Source: Rhipicephalus microplus (taxonomy: Eukaryota; Arthropoda; Arachnida; Ixodida; Ixodidae). From it: DNA of 64,000 nt. A program made the position numbers and the translations under genes. The notes beneath the pieces were generated by a model that worked only from the letters and a program-made list of their open reading frames with translations, was not told where the DNA came from and did not search any database. This document shows positions 11,026 through 23,051 of this stretch, piece after piece. The stretch is taken from positions 189,008,491 through 189,072,490 of the forward strand of contig NC_134702.1 of the NCBI RefSeq assembly GCF_043290135.1. Reading direction: 5' to 3'. Each line of letters opens with the position of its first letter. Positions within the stretch are counted from its first letter, which is position 1.

Positions 11026-11300
11026 GTTACATTTGGAGCACTCATTACCGAGTTTCTTGGTGCTCATCAGCTTGTTCTAACAATAAAATAATTCAATAGT
11101 TGAAATAAACAAAATCATCTCGTCATTGGTGCCTGATACAGTTTTTTCATCATTGAGGAAAGCCGCTTATCTCTATAGTCAAAGAAAATGGCAGCGCTGT
11201 TCGATGAAATGTATTTCATGATATGCGCACCGGTAACTCGTGGTGCCGTAGTATTACAACAGGCAATCAAAAAAGATACCGCTAAAGTCGAGAGCGCTTT

Positions 11301-11371
11301 GGAGGTGCCGGGGATGGAACCCGGGACTTCTCACATGCAAAGCGAGCGCTCCACCACTGAGCTACACTTCC
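11301..11371 (-). tRNA. tRNA-Ala-like copy 33, GGAAGTG acceptor
   Basis: G3-U70 lost; normal 7-nt T loop TTCCATC; T6. Confidence 0.75.
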
Positions 11372-11646
11372 GTTACCTTTAGAGCACTCATTAACGAGTT
11401 TCTTGGTGGTCATCAGCTTGTTCAAACAATAAATTAATCAATTAGTTGAAATAAACAAAACCATCTCGTCAATGCCGCCTGATACAGTTTTTTCATCATT
11501 GAGGAAAGCCGCATATTTCTATAGTCAAAGAAATAGGCAGCGCTGTTCGATGAAATGTATTTCATGATATGCGCACCGGTAACTCGTGGTGCCGTAGTAT
11601 TACAACAGGCAATCAAAAAAGATACCGCTAAAGTCGAGAGCGCTTT

Positions 11647-11717
11647 GGAGGTGCCGGGGATGGAACCCGGGACTTCTCACATGCAAAGCGAGCGCTCTAC
11701 CACTGAGCTTCACCCCC
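11647..11717 (-). tRNA. tRNA-Ala(TGC) copy 34, U8 to A
   Basis: Near-duplicate of copy 32. Confidence 0.85.
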
Positions 11718-11992
11718 GTTACATTTGGAGCACTCATTACCGAGTTTCTTGGTGCTCATCAGCTTGTTCTAACAATAAAATAATTCAATAGATGAAATAA
11801 ACAAAATCATCTCGTCATTGGTGCCTGATACAGTTTTTTCATCATTGAGGAAAGCCGCTTATCTCTATATGCAAAGAAAATGGCAGCGCTGTTCGATGAA
11901 ATGTATTTCATGATATGCGCACCGGTAACTCGTGGTGCCGTAGTATTACAACAGGCAATCAAAAAAGATACCGCTAAAGTCGAGAGCGCTTT

Positions 11993-12063
11993 GGAGGTGC
12001 CGGGGATTGAACCCGGGACTTCTCACATGCAAAGCGAGCGCTCTACTACTGAGCTACACCCCC
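11993..12063 (-). tRNA. tRNA-Ala(TGC) copy 35
   Basis: D loop AGTAGTA has lost one of the two conserved Gs; T stem fully paired; T6. Confidence 0.87.
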
Positions 12064-12337
12064 ATTACATCTGGAGCACTCGTTAACGAGTTTCTTGGTG
12101 CTCATCAGCTTGTTCAAACAATAAAGTAATCAAATAGTTGAAATAAACAAAATCATCTCGTCATTGCCGGCTGATACAGTTTTTTCATCATTGAGGAAAG
12201 CCGCTTATCTCTATAGTCAAAGAAAATGCAGCGCTGTTCGATGAAATGTATTTCATAATATGCGCACCGGTAACTCGTGGTGCCGTAGTATTACAACAGG
12301 CAATCAAAAAAGATACCGCTAAAGTCGAGAGCGCTTT

Positions 12338-12408
12338 GGAGGTGCCGGGGATGGAACCCGGGACTTCTCATATGCAAAGCGAGCGCTCTACCACTGAGCT
12401 TCACCCCC
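12338..12408 (-). tRNA. tRNA-Ala(TGC) copy 36, anticodon-stem mismatch
   Basis: C31-A39 mismatch and U8 to A; T6. Confidence 0.8.
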
Positions 12409-12680
12409 GTTACATTTGGAGCACTCATTAACGAGTTTCTTGGTGCTCATCAGCTTGTTCTAACAATAAAAAAATTCAATAGTTGAAATAAACAAAATCA
12501 TCTCGTCATTGCTGCCTGATACAGTTTTTCATCATTGAGGAAAGCCGCATATTTCTATAGTCAAAGAAAATGGCAGCGCTGTTCGACGAAATGTATTTCA
12601 TGATATGCGCACCGGTAACTCGTGGTGCCGTAGTATTACAACAGGCAATAAAAAAAGATCGGTAAAGTCGAGAGTGCTTT

Positions 12681-12751
12681 GGAGGTGCCGGGGATTGAAC
12701 CCGGGACTTCTCACATGCAAAGCGAGCGCTCTACGTCTGAGCTACACCCCC
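12681..12751 (-). tRNA. tRNA-Ala(TGC) copy 37, D-loop variant
   Basis: D loop AGACGTA lacks the G18-G19 pair; trailer shortened (GATCGG); T7. Confidence 0.8.
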
Positions 12752-13026
12752 ATTACATCTGGAGCACTCATTATCGAGTTTCTTGGTGCTCATCAGCTTG
12801 TTCAAACAATAAAGTAATCAATTAGTTGAAATAAACAAAATCATCTCGTCATTGCCGGCTGATACAGTTTTTTAATCATTGAGGAAAGCCGTAAATTTCT
12901 ATAGTCAAAGAAAATGGCAGCGCTGTTTGATGAAATGTATTTCATGATATGCGCACCGGTAACTCGTGGTGTCGTAGTATTACAACAGGCAATAAAAAAA
13001 GATACCGCTAAAGTCGAGAGCGCTTT

Positions 13027-13097
13027 GGAGGTGCCGGATATTGAACCCGAGAATTCTCACATGCAAAGCGAGCGCTCTTCCGCTGAGCTACACCCCC
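13027..13097 (-). tRNA. tRNA-Ala(TGC) copy 38
   Basis: T loop TTCAATA with G53-U61; D loop AGCGGAA; T7. Confidence 0.82.
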
Positions 13098-13372
13098 GTT
13101 ACATCTGGAGCACTCATTAACAAGTTTCTTGGTGCTCATCACCTTGTTCAAACAATAAAGTAATCAATTAGTTTAAATAAACAAAATCATCTCGTCATTG
13201 CTGCCTGATACAGTTTTTTCATTATTGAGAAAAGCCGCATATTTCTATAGTCAAAGAAATAGGCAGCGCTGTTCGATGAAATGTATTTCATGATATGCGC
13301 ACCGGTAACTCGTGGTGCCGTAGTATTACAACAGGCAATCAAAAAAGATACCGCTAAAGTCGAGAGCGCTTT

Positions 13373-13444
13373 GGAGGTGCCGGGGATTGAAATCCGGGAC
13401 TTCTCACATGCAAAGCGAGCGCTCCACCACTGAGCTACACTTCT
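13373..13444 (-). tRNA. tRNA-Ala-like copy 39, AGAAGTG acceptor and 8-nt T loop
   Basis: Mismatches at 1-72, 4-69 and 53-61. Likely a pseudogene; T6. Confidence 0.65.
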
Positions 13445-13721
13445 GTTACCTTTAGAGCACTCCTTAACGAGTTTCTTGGTGCTCATCAGCTTGTTCTAAC
13501 AATAAATTAATCAATTAGTTGAAATAAACGAAACCATATCTCGTCATTGCCGCGTGATACAGTTTTTTCATCATTGAGGAAAGCCGCATATTACTATAGT
13601 CAAAGAAATAGGCAGCGCTGTTCGATGAAATGTATTTCATGATATGCGCACCGGTAACTCGTGGTGCCGTAGTATTACAACAGGCAATCAAAAAAGATAC
13701 CGCTAAAGTCGAGAGCGCTTT

Positions 13722-13792
13722 GGAGGTGCCGGATATTGAACCCGAGAATTCTCACATGCAAAGCGAGCGCTCTTCCGCTGAGCTACACCCCC
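13722..13792 (-). tRNA. tRNA-Ala(TGC) copy 40
   Basis: tRNA as copy 38 but in a spacer of the ATCAAAAAAG type; T6. Confidence 0.82.
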
Positions 13793-14067
13793 GTTACATC
13801 TGGAGCACTCATTAACGAGTTTCTTGGTGGTCATCAGCTTGTTCAAACAATAAATTAATCAATTAGTTGAAATAAACAAAATCATCTCGTCATTGCCCCC
13901 TGATACAGTTTTTTCATCATTGAGGCAAGCCGCATATTTCTTAAGTCAAAGAAAATGGCAGCGCTGTTCAACAAAATGTATTTAATGTTATGCGCACCGG
14001 TAACTCGTGGTGCCGTAGTATTACAACAGGCAATAAAAAAAGATACCGCTAAAGTCGAGAGCGATTC

Positions 14068-14138
14068 GGAGGTGCCGGGGATGGAACCCGGGACTTCTCA
14101 CATGCAAAGCGAGCGCTCTACCACTGAGCTACACCCCC
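14068..14138 (-). tRNA. tRNA-Ala(TGC) copy 41
   Basis: As copy 31 (TTCCATC); T7. Confidence 0.91.
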
Positions 14139-14412
14139 GTTACATCTGGAGCACTCATTAACGAGTTTCTTGGTGCTCATCAGCTTGTTTTAACAATAAA
14201 TTAATCAATTAGTTGAAATAAACAAATTCATCTCGTCATTGCCACCTGATACACTTTTTCATCATTGAGGAAAGCCGCATATTACTATAGTCAAAGAAAT
14301 AGGCAGCGCTGTTCGATGAAATGTATTTCATGATATGCGCACCGGTAACTCGTGGTGCCGTAGTATTACAACAGGCAATCAAAAAAGATACCGCTAAAGT
14401 CGAGAGCGCTTT

Positions 14413-14483
14413 GGAGGTGCCGGGGATTGAACCCGGGACTTCTCACACGCAAAGCGAGCGCTCTACCACTGAGCTACACCCCC
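14413..14483 (-). tRNA. tRNA-Ala(TGC) copy 42, A37 to G
   Basis: Anticodon loop TTTGCGT keeps TGC but changes position 37; otherwise canonical; T6. Confidence 0.9.
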
Positions 14484-14757
14484 GTTACATCTGGAGCACT
14501 CATTAACGAGTTTCTTGGTGCTCATCAGCTTGTTTTAACAATAAATTAATCAATTAGTTGAAATAAACAAATTCATCTCGTCATTGCCGCCTGATACAGT
14601 TTTTCATCATTGAGGAAAGCCGCATATTTCTATAGTCAAAGAAATAGGCAGCGCTGTTCGATGAAATGTATTTCATAATATGCGCACCGGTAACTCGTGG
14701 TGCCGTAGTATTACAACAGGCAATCAAAAAAGATACCGCTAAAGTCGAGAGCGCTTT

Positions 14758-14829
14758 GGAGGTGCCGGGGATTGAAACCCGGGACTTCTCACATGCAAAG
14801 CGAGCGCTCCACCACTGAGCTACACTTCC
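14758..14829 (-). tRNA. tRNA-Ala-like copy 43, GGAAGTG acceptor and 8-nt T loop
   Basis: G3-U70 lost, A4-C69 mismatch; T6. Confidence 0.7.
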
Positions 14830-15103
14830 GTTACCTTTAGAGCACTCATTAACGAGTTTCTTGGTGGTCATCAGCTTGTTCAAACAATAAATTATCAATT
14901 AGTTGAAATAAACAAAATCATCTCGTCATTGCCCCCTGATACAGTTTTTTCATCATTGAGGCAAGCCGCATATTTCTTTAGTCAAAGAAAATGGCAGCGC
15001 TGTTCAACAAAATGTATTTAATGTTATGCGCACCGGTAACTCGTGGTGCCGTAGTATTACAACAGGCAATAAAAAAAGATACCGCTAAAGTCGAGAGCGA
15101 TTC

Positions 15104-15174
15104 GGAGGTGCCGGGGATGGAACCCGGGACTTCTCACATGCAAAGCGAGCGCTCTACCACTGAGCTACACCCCC
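15104..15174 (-). tRNA. tRNA-Ala(TGC) copy 44
   Basis: As copy 31; T7. Confidence 0.91.
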
Positions 15175-15449
15175 GTTACATCTGGAGCACTCATTAACGA
15201 GTTTCTTGGTGCTCATCAGCTTGTTTTAACAATAAATTAATCAATTAGTTGAAATAAACAAAACCATCTCGTCAATGCCGCCTGATACAGTTTTTTCATC
15301 ATTGAGGAAAGCCGCATATTTCTATAGTCAAAGAAATAGGCAGCGCTGTTCGATGAAATGTATTTCATGATATGCGCACCGGTAACTCGTGGGGCCGTAG
15401 TATTACAACAGGCAATCAAAAAAGATACCGCTAAAGTCGAGAGCGCTTT

Positions 15450-15521
15450 GGAGGTGCCGGGGATTGAAACCCGGGACTTCTCACATGCAAAGCGAGCGCT
15501 TCAGCACTGAGCTACACTTCC
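15450..15521 (-). tRNA. tRNA-Ala-like copy 45, GGAAGTG acceptor and 8-nt T loop
   Basis: Also C13-A22 mismatch and D loop AGTGCTG; T6. Confidence 0.66.
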
Positions 15522-15796
15522 GTTACCTTTAGAGCACTCATTAACGAGTTTCTTGGTGGTCATCAGCTTGTTCAAACAATAAATTAATCAATTAGTTGAA
15601 ATAAACAAAATCATCTCGTCATTGCCCCCTGATACAGTTTTTTCATCATTGAGGCAAGCCGCATATCTCTATAGTCAAAGAAAATGGCAGCGCTGTTCGA
15701 TGAAATGTATTTCATGATATGCGCACCGGTAACTCGTGGTGCCGTAGTAGTACAACAGGCAATCAAAAAAGATACCGCTAAAGTCGAGAGCGCTTT

Positions 15797-15867
15797 GGAG
15801 GTGCCGGGGATTGAACCCGGGACTTCTCACATGCAAAGCGAGCGCTCTACTACTGAGCTACACCCCC
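15797..15867 (-). tRNA. tRNA-Ala(TGC) copy 46
   Basis: As copy 35 (D loop AGTAGTA); T6. Confidence 0.87.
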
Positions 15868-16141
15868 ATTACATCTGGAGCACTCATTAACGAGTTTCTT
15901 GGTGCTCATCAGCTTGTTCAAACAATAAAGTAATCAAATAGTTGAAATAAACAAAATCATCTCGTCATTGCCGGCTGATACAGTTTTTTCATCATTGAGG
16001 AAAGCCGCTTATCTCTATAGTCAAAGAAAATGCAGTGCTGTTCGATGAAATGTATTTCATAATATGCGCACCGGTAACTCGTGGTGCCGTAGTATTACAA
16101 CAGGCAATCAAAAAAGATACCGCTAAAGTCGAGAGCGCTTC

Positions 16142-16212
16142 GGAGGTGCCGGGGATGGAACCCGGGACTTCTCATATGCAAAGCGAGCGCTCTACCACTG
16201 AGCTTCACCCCC
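16142..16212 (-). tRNA. tRNA-Ala(TGC) copy 47, anticodon-stem mismatch
   Basis: As copy 36; T6. Confidence 0.8.
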
Positions 16213-16483
16213 GTTACATTTGGAGCACTCATTAACGAGTTTCTTGGTGCTCATCAGCTTGTTCTAACAATAAAAAATTCAATAGTTGAAATAAACAAAA
16301 TCATCTCGTCATTGCTGCCTGATACAGTTTTTCATCATTGAGGAAAGCCGCATATTTCTATAGTCAAAGAAAATGGCAGCGCTGTTCGACGAAATGTATT
16401 TCATGATATGCGCACCGGTAACTCGTGGTGCCGTAGTATTACAACAGGCAATAAAAAAAGATCGGTAAAGTCGAGAGTGCTTT

Positions 16484-16554
16484 GGAGGTGCCGGGGATTG
16501 AACCCGGGACTTCTCACATGCAAAGCGAGCGCTCTACGTCTGAGCTACACCCCC
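16484..16554 (-). tRNA. tRNA-Ala(TGC) copy 48, D-loop variant
   Basis: As copy 37; T7. Confidence 0.8.
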
Positions 16555-16829
16555 ATTACATCTGGAGCACTCATTATCGAGTTTCTTGGTGCTCATCAGC
16601 TTGTTCAAACAATAAAGTAATCAATTAGTTGAAATAAACAAAATCATCTCGTCATTGCCGGCTGATACAGTTTTTGAATCATTGAGGAAAGCCGTAAATT
16701 TCTATAGTCAAAGAAAATGGCAGCGCTGTTTGATGAAATGTATTTCATGATATGCGCACCGGTAACTCGTGGTGTCGTAGTATTACAACAGGCAATAAAA
16801 AAAGATACCGCTAAAGTCGAGAGCGCTTT

Positions 16830-16900
16830 GGAGGTGCCGGTGTTTGAACCCGGGACTTCTCACATGCAAAGCGAGCGCTCTACCACTGAGCTTCACCCCC
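16830..16900 (-). tRNA. tRNA-Ala(TGC) copy 49
   Basis: T loop TTCAAAC, G53-A61 mismatch, U8 to A. Looks like a hybrid unit at the edge of the 17-unit duplication. Confidence 0.8.
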
Positions 16901-17175
16901 GTTACATTTGGAGCACTCATTACCGAGTTTCTTGGTGCTCATCAGCTTGTTCTAACAATAAAATAATTCAATAGTTGAAATAAACAAAATCATCTCGTCA
17001 TTGGTGCCTGATACAGTTTTTTCATCATTGAGGAAAGCCGCTTATCTCTATAGTCAAAGAAAATGGCAGCGCTGTTCGATGAAATGTATTTCATGATATG
17101 CGCACCGGTAACTCGTGGTGCCGTAGTATTACAACAGGCAATCAAAAAAGATACCGCTAAAGTCGAGAGCGCTTT

Positions 17176-17246
17176 GGAGGTGCCGGGGATGGAACCCGGG
17201 ACTTCTCACATGCAAAGCGAGCGCTCCACCACTGAGCTACACTTCC
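17176..17246 (-). tRNA. tRNA-Ala-like copy 50, GGAAGTG acceptor
   Basis: Duplicate of copy 33. Confidence 0.75.
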
Positions 17247-17521
17247 GTTACCTTTAGAGCACTCATTAACGAGTTTCTTGGTGGTCATCAGCATGTTCAA
17301 ACAATAAATTAATCAATTAGTTGAAATAAACAAAACCATCTCGTCAATGCCGCCTGATACAGTTTTTTCATCATTGAGGAAAGCCGCATATTTCTATAGT
17401 CAAAGAAATAGGCAGCGCTGTTCGATGAAATGTATTTCATGATATGCGCACCGGTAACTCGTGGTGCCGTAGTATTACAACAGGCAATCAAAAAAGATAC
17501 CGCTAAAGTCGAGAGCGCTTT

Positions 17522-17592
17522 GGAGGTGCCGGGGATGGAACCCGGGACTTCTCACATGCAAAGCGAGCGCTCTACCACTGAGCTTCACCCCC
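17522..17592 (-). tRNA. tRNA-Ala(TGC) copy 51, U8 to A
   Basis: Duplicate of copy 34. Confidence 0.85.
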
Positions 17593-17867
17593 GTTACATT
17601 TGGAGCACTCATTACCGAGTTTCTTGGTGCTCATCAGCTTGTTCTAACAATAAAATAATTCAATAGTTGAAATAAACAAAATCATCTCGTCATTGGTGCC
17701 TGATACAGTTTTTTCATCATTGAGGAAAGCCGCTTATCTCTATAGTCAAAGAAAATGGCAGCGCTGTTCGATGAAATGTATTTCATGATATGCGCACCGG
17801 TAACTCGTGGTGCCGTAGTATTACAACAGGCAATCAAAAAAGATACCGCTAAAGTCGAGAGCGCTTT

Positions 17868-17938
17868 GGAGGTGCCGGGGATTGAACCCGGGACTTCTCA
17901 CATGCAAAGCGAGCGCTCTACTACTGAGCTACACCCCC
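17868..17938 (-). tRNA. tRNA-Ala(TGC) copy 52
   Basis: Duplicate of copy 35. Confidence 0.87.
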
Positions 17939-18212
17939 ATTACATCTGGAGCACTCATTAACGAGTTTCTTGGTGCTCATCAGCTTGTTCAAACAATAAA
18001 GTAATCAAATAGTTGAAATAAACAAAATCATCTCGTCATTGCCGGCTGATACAGTTTTTTCATCATTGAGGAAAGCCGCTTATCTCTATAGTCAAAGAAA
18101 ATGCAGCGCTGTTCGATGAAATGTATTTCATAATATGCGCACCGGTAACTCGTGGTGCCGTAGTATTACAACAGGCAATCAAAAAAGATACCGCTAAAGT
18201 CGAGAGCGCTTT

Positions 18213-18283
18213 GGAGGTGCCGGGGATGGAACCCGGGACTTCTCATATGCAAAGCGAGCGCTCTACCACTGAGCTTCACCCCC
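18213..18283 (-). tRNA. tRNA-Ala(TGC) copy 53, anticodon-stem mismatch
   Basis: Duplicate of copy 36. Confidence 0.8.
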
Positions 18284-18555
18284 GTTACATTTGGAGCACT
18301 CATTAACGAGTTTCTTGGTGCTCATCAGCTTGTTCTAACAATAAAAAAATTCAATAGTTGAAATAAACAAAATCATCTCGTCATTGCTGCCTGATACAGT
18401 TTTTCATCATTGAGGAAAGCCGCATATTTCTATAGTCAAAGAAAATGGCAGCGCTGTTCGACGAAATGTATTTCATGATATGCGCACCGGTAACTCGTGG
18501 TGCCGTAGTATTACAACAGGCAATAAAAAAAGATCGGTAAAGTCGAGAGTGCTTT

Positions 18556-18626
18556 GGAGGTGCCGGGGATTGAACCCGGGACTTCTCACATGCAAAGCGA
18601 GCGCTCTACGTCTGCGCTACACCCCC
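18556..18626 (-). tRNA. tRNA-Ala(TGC) copy 54, D-arm mutant
   Basis: Duplicate of copy 37 with an extra U12 to G D-stem mismatch. Confidence 0.75.
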
Positions 18627-18901
18627 ATTACATCTGGAGCACTCATTATCGAGTTTCTTGGTGCTCATCAGCTTGTTCAAACAATAAAGTAATCAATTAG
18701 TTGAAATAAACAAAATCATCTCGTCATTGCCGGCTGATACAGTTTTTTAATCATTGAGGAAAGCCGTAAATTTCTATAGTCAAAGAAAATGGCAGCGCTG
18801 TTTGATGAAATGTATTTCATGATATGCGCACCGGTAACTCGTGGTGTCGTAGTATTACAACAGGCAATAAAAAAAGATACCGCTAAAGTCGAGAGCGCTT
18901 T

Positions 18902-18972
18902 GGAGGTGCCGGATATTGAACCCGAGAATTCTCACATGCAAAGCGAGCGCTCTTCCGCTGAGCTACACCCCC
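18902..18972 (-). tRNA. tRNA-Ala(TGC) copy 55
   Basis: Duplicate of copy 38. Confidence 0.82.
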
Positions 18973-19247
18973 GTTACATCTGGAGCACTCATTAACAAGT
19001 TTCTTGGTGCTCATCACCTTGTTCAAACAATAAAGTAATCAATTAGTTTAAATAAACAAAATCATCTCGTCATTGCTGCCTGATACAGTTTTTTCATTAT
19101 TGAGAAAAGCCGCATATTTCTATAGTCAAAGAAATAGGCAGCGCTGTTCGATGAAATGTATTTCATGATATGCGCACCGGTAACTCGTGGTGCCGTAGTA
19201 TTACAACAGGCAATCAAAAAAGATACCGCTAAAGTCGAGAGCGCTTT

Positions 19248-19319
19248 GGAGGTGCCGGGGATTGAAACCCGGGACTTCTCACATGCAAAGCGAGCGCTCC
19301 ACCACTGAGCTACACTTCT
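19248..19319 (-). tRNA. tRNA-Ala-like copy 56, AGAAGTG acceptor and 8-nt T loop
   Basis: Duplicate of copy 39 but with an intact T stem. Confidence 0.66.
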
Positions 19320-19596
19320 GTTACCTTTAGAGCACTCATTAACGAGTTTCTTGGTGCTCATCAGCTTGTTCTAACAATAAATTAATCAATTAGTTGAAAT
19401 AAACAAAACCATATCTCGTCATTGCCGCGTGATACAGTTTTTTCATCATTGAGGAAAGCCGCATATTACTATAGTCAAAGAAATAGGCAGCGCTGTTCGA
19501 TGAAATGTATTTCATGATATGCGCACCGGTAACTCGTGGTGCCGTAGTATTACAACAGGCAATCAAAAAAGATACCGCTAAAGTCGAGAGCGCTTT

Positions 19597-19667
19597 GGAG
19601 GTGCCGGATATTGAACCCGAGAATTCTCACATGCAAAGCGAGCGCTCTTCCGCTGAGCTACACCCCC
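19597..19667 (-). tRNA. tRNA-Ala(TGC) copy 57
   Basis: Duplicate of copy 40. Confidence 0.82.
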
Positions 19668-19942
19668 GTTACATCTGGAGCACTCATTAACGAGTTTCTT
19701 GGTGGTCATCAGCTTGTTCAAACAATAAATTAATCAATTAGTTGAAATAAACAAAATCATCTCGTCATTGCCCCCTGATACAGTTTTTTCATCATTGAGG
19801 CAAGCCGCATATTTCTTAAGTCAAAGAAAATGGCAGCGCTGTTCAACAAAATGTATTTAATGTTATGCGCACCGGTAACTCGTGGTGCCGTAGTATTACA
19901 ACAGGCAATAAAAAAAGATACCGCTAAAGTCGAGAGCGATTC

Positions 19943-20013
19943 GGAGGTGCCGGGGATGGAACCCGGGACTTCTCACATGCAAAGCGAGCGCTCTACCACT
20001 GAGCTACACCCCC
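19943..20013 (-). tRNA. tRNA-Ala(TGC) copy 58
   Basis: Duplicate of copy 41. Confidence 0.91.
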
Positions 20014-20287
20014 GTTACATCTGGAGCACTCATTAACGAGTTTCTTGGTGCTCATCAGCTTGTTTTAACAATAAATTAATCAATTAGTTGAAATAAACAA
20101 ATTCATCTCGTCATTGCCACCTGATACACTTTTTCATCATTGAGGAAAGCCGCATATTACTATAGTCAAAGAAATAGGCAGCGCTGTTCGATGAAATGTA
20201 TTTCATGATATGCGCACCGGTAACTCGTGGTGCCGTAGTATTACAACAGGCAATCAAAAAAGATACCGCTAAAGTCGAGAGCGCTTT

Positions 20288-20358
20288 GGAGGTGCCGGGG
20301 ATTGAACCCGGGACTTCTCACACGCAAAGCGAGCGCTCTACCACTGAGCTACACCCCC
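20288..20358 (-). tRNA. tRNA-Ala(TGC) copy 59, A37 to G
   Basis: Duplicate of copy 42. Confidence 0.9.
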
Positions 20359-20632
20359 GTTACATCTGGAGCACTCATTAACGAGTTTCTTGGTGCTCAT
20401 CAGCTTGTTTTAACAATAAATTAATCAATTAGTTGAAATAAACAAATTCATCTCGTCATTGCCGCCTGATACAGTTTTTCATCATTGAGGAAAGCCGCAT
20501 ATTTCTATAGTCAAAGAAATAGGCAGCGCTGTTCGATGAAATGTATTTCATGATATGCGCACCGGTAACTCGTGGTGCCGTAGTATTACAACAGGCAATC
20601 AAAAAAGATACCGCTAAAGTCGAGAGCGCTTT

Positions 20633-20704
20633 GGAGGTGCCGGGGATTGAAACCCGGGACTTCTCACATGCAAAGCGAGCGCTCCACCACTGAGCTACAC
20701 TTCC
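20633..20704 (-). tRNA. tRNA-Ala-like copy 60, GGAAGTG acceptor and 8-nt T loop
   Basis: Duplicate of copy 43. Confidence 0.7.
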
Positions 20705-20979
20705 GTTACCTTTAGAGCACTCATTAACGAGTTTCTTGGTGGTCATCAGCTTGTTCAAACAATAAATTAATCAATTAGTTGAAATAAACAAAATCATCTC
20801 GTCATTGCCCCCTGATACATTTTTTTCATCATTGAGGCAAGCCGCATATTTCTTTAGTCAAAGAAAATGGCAGCGCTGTTCAACAAAATGTATTTAATGT
20901 TATGCGCACCGGTAACTCGTGGTGCCGTAGTATTACAACAGGCAATAAAAAAAGATACCGCTAAAGTCGAGAGCGATTC

Positions 20980-21050
20980 GGAGGTGCCGGGGATGGAACC
21001 CGGGACTTCTCACATGCAAAGCGAGCGCTCTACCACTGAGCTACACCCCC
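20980..21050 (-). tRNA. tRNA-Ala(TGC) copy 61
   Basis: Duplicate of copy 44. Confidence 0.91.
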
Positions 21051-21325
21051 GTTACATCTGGAGCACTCATTAACGAGTTTCTTGGTGCTCATCAGCTTGT
21101 TTTAACAATAAATTAATCAATTAGTTGAAATAAACAAAACCATCTCGTCAATGCCGCCTGATACAGTTTTTTCATCATTGAGGAAAGCCGCATATTTCTA
21201 TAGTCAAAGAAATAGGCAGCGCTGTTCGATGAAATGTATTTCATGATATGCGCACCGGTAACTCGTGGGGCCGTAGTATTACAACAGGCAATCAAAAAAG
21301 ATACCGCTAAAGTCGAGAGCGCTTT

Positions 21326-21397
21326 GGAGGTGCCGGGGATTGAAACCCGGGACTTCTCACATGCAAAGCGAGCGCTCCAGCACTGAGCTACACTTCC
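21326..21397 (-). tRNA. tRNA-Ala-like copy 62, GGAAGTG acceptor and 8-nt T loop
   Basis: Duplicate of copy 45 without its D-stem mismatch. Confidence 0.69.
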
Positions 21398-21672
21398 GTT
21401 ACCTTTAGAGCACTCATTAACGAGTTTCTTGGTGGTCATCAGCTTGTTCAAACAATAAATTAATCAATTAGTTGAAATAAACAAAATCATCTCGTCATTG
21501 CCCCCTGATACAGTTTTTTCATCATTGAGGCAAGCCGCATATTTCTTTAGTCAAAGAAAATGGCAGCGCTGTTCAACAAAATGTATTTAATGTTATGCGC
21601 ACCGGTAACTCGTGGTGCCGTAGTATTACAACAGGCAATCAAAAAAGATACCGCTAAAGTCGAGAGCGCTTT

Positions 21673-21743
21673 GGAGGTGCCGGGGATGGAACCCGGGACT
21701 TCTCACATGCAAAGCGAGCGCTCTACCACTGAGCTTCACCCCC
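21673..21743 (-). tRNA. tRNA-Ala(TGC) copy 63, U8 to A
   Basis: TTCCATC T loop; the upstream spacer has the AACAAAATG form, so this is a recombinant unit. Confidence 0.85.
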
Positions 21744-22018
21744 GTTACATTTGGAGCACTCATTACCGAGTTTCTTGGTGCTCATCAGCTTGTTCTAACA
21801 ATAAAATAATTCAATAGTTGAAATAAACAAAATCATCTCGTCATTGGTGCCTGATACAGTTTTTTCATCATTGAGGAAAGCCGCTTATCTCTATAGTCAA
21901 AGAAAATGGCAGCGCTGTTCGATGAAATGTATTTCATGATATGCGCACCGGTAACTCGTGGTGCCGTAGTATTACAACAGGCAATCAAAAAAGATACCGC
22001 TAAAGTCGAGAGCGCTTT

Positions 22019-22089
22019 GGAGGTGCCGGGGATTGAACCCGGGACTTCTCACATGCAAAGCGAGCGCTCTACTACTGAGCTACACCCCC
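22019..22089 (-). tRNA. tRNA-Ala(TGC) copy 64
   Basis: As copy 35; T6. Confidence 0.87.
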
Positions 22090-22363
22090 ATTACATCTGG
22101 AGCACTCATTAACGAGTTTCTTGGTGCTCATCAGCTTGTTCAAACAATAAAGTAATCAAATAGTTGAAATAAACAAAATCATCTCGTCATTGCCGGCTGA
22201 TACAGTTTTTTCATCATTGAGGAAAGCCGCTTATCTCTATAATCAAAGAAAATGCAGTGCTGTTCGATGAAATGTATTTCATAATATGCGCACCGGTAAC
22301 TCGTGGTGCCGTAGTATTACAACAGGCAATCAAAAAAGATACCGCTAAAGTCGAGAGCGCTTC

Positions 22364-22434
22364 GTAGGTGCCGGGGATGGAACCCGGGACTTCTCATATG
22401 CAAAGCGAGCGCTCTACCACTGAGCTTCACCCCC
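22364..22434 (-). tRNA. tRNA-Ala(TGC) copy 65, acceptor and anticodon-stem mutant
   Basis: C71 to A, C31-A39 mismatch and U8 to A; otherwise as copy 47. Confidence 0.73.
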
Positions 22435-22705
22435 GTTACATTTGGAGCACTCATTAACGAGTTTCTTGGTGCTCATCAGCTTGTTCTAACAATAAAAAAT
22501 TCAATAGTTGAAATAAACAAAATCATCTCGTCATTGCTGCCTGATACAGTTTTTCATCATTGAGGAAAGCCGCATATTTCTATAGTCAAAGAAAATGGCA
22601 GCGCTGTTCGACGAAATGTATTTCATGATATGCGCACCGGTAACTCGTGGTGCCGTAGTATTACAACAGGCAATAAAAAAAGATCGGTAAAGTCGAGAGT
22701 GCTTT

Positions 22706-22776
22706 GGAGGTGCCGGGGATTGAACCCGGGACTTCTCACATGCAAAGCGAGCGCTCTACGTCTGAGCTACACCCCC
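22706..22776 (-). tRNA. tRNA-Ala(TGC) copy 66, D-loop variant
   Basis: As copy 37. Confidence 0.8.
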
Positions 22777-23051
22777 ATTACATCTGGAGCACTCATTATC
22801 GAGATTCTTGGTGCTCATCAGCTTGTTCAAACAATAAAGTAATCAATTAGTTGAAATAAACAAAATCATCTCGTCATTGCCGGCTGATACAGTTTTTGAA
22901 TCATTGAGGAAAGCCGTAAATTTCTATAGTCAAAGAAAATGGCAGCGCTGTTTGATGAAATGTATTTCATGATATGCGCACCGGTAACTCGTGGTGTCGT
23001 AGTATTACAACAGGCAATAAAAAAAGATACCGCTAAAGTCGAGAGCGCTTT

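Larger units (their letters stand above)
10975..15665. repeat. Higher-order repeat of about 13.5 units (17-unit spacing), copy 1
   Basis: Units 32-45 match units 49-62 in order at an offset of 5,875-5,876 bp, including private variants such as the A37-to-G anticodon-loop change, the GGATATTG arm and the AGACGTA D loop. Similarity stops near 15,665 and 21,541. Confidence 0.85.
16850..21541. repeat. Higher-order repeat of about 13.5 units (17-unit spacing), copy 2
   Basis: Second copy of the 10,975-15,665 block. Parts of both also recur downstream at other offsets (4,150 and 6,222 bp), so the array has been through several rounds of exchange. Confidence 0.85.
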
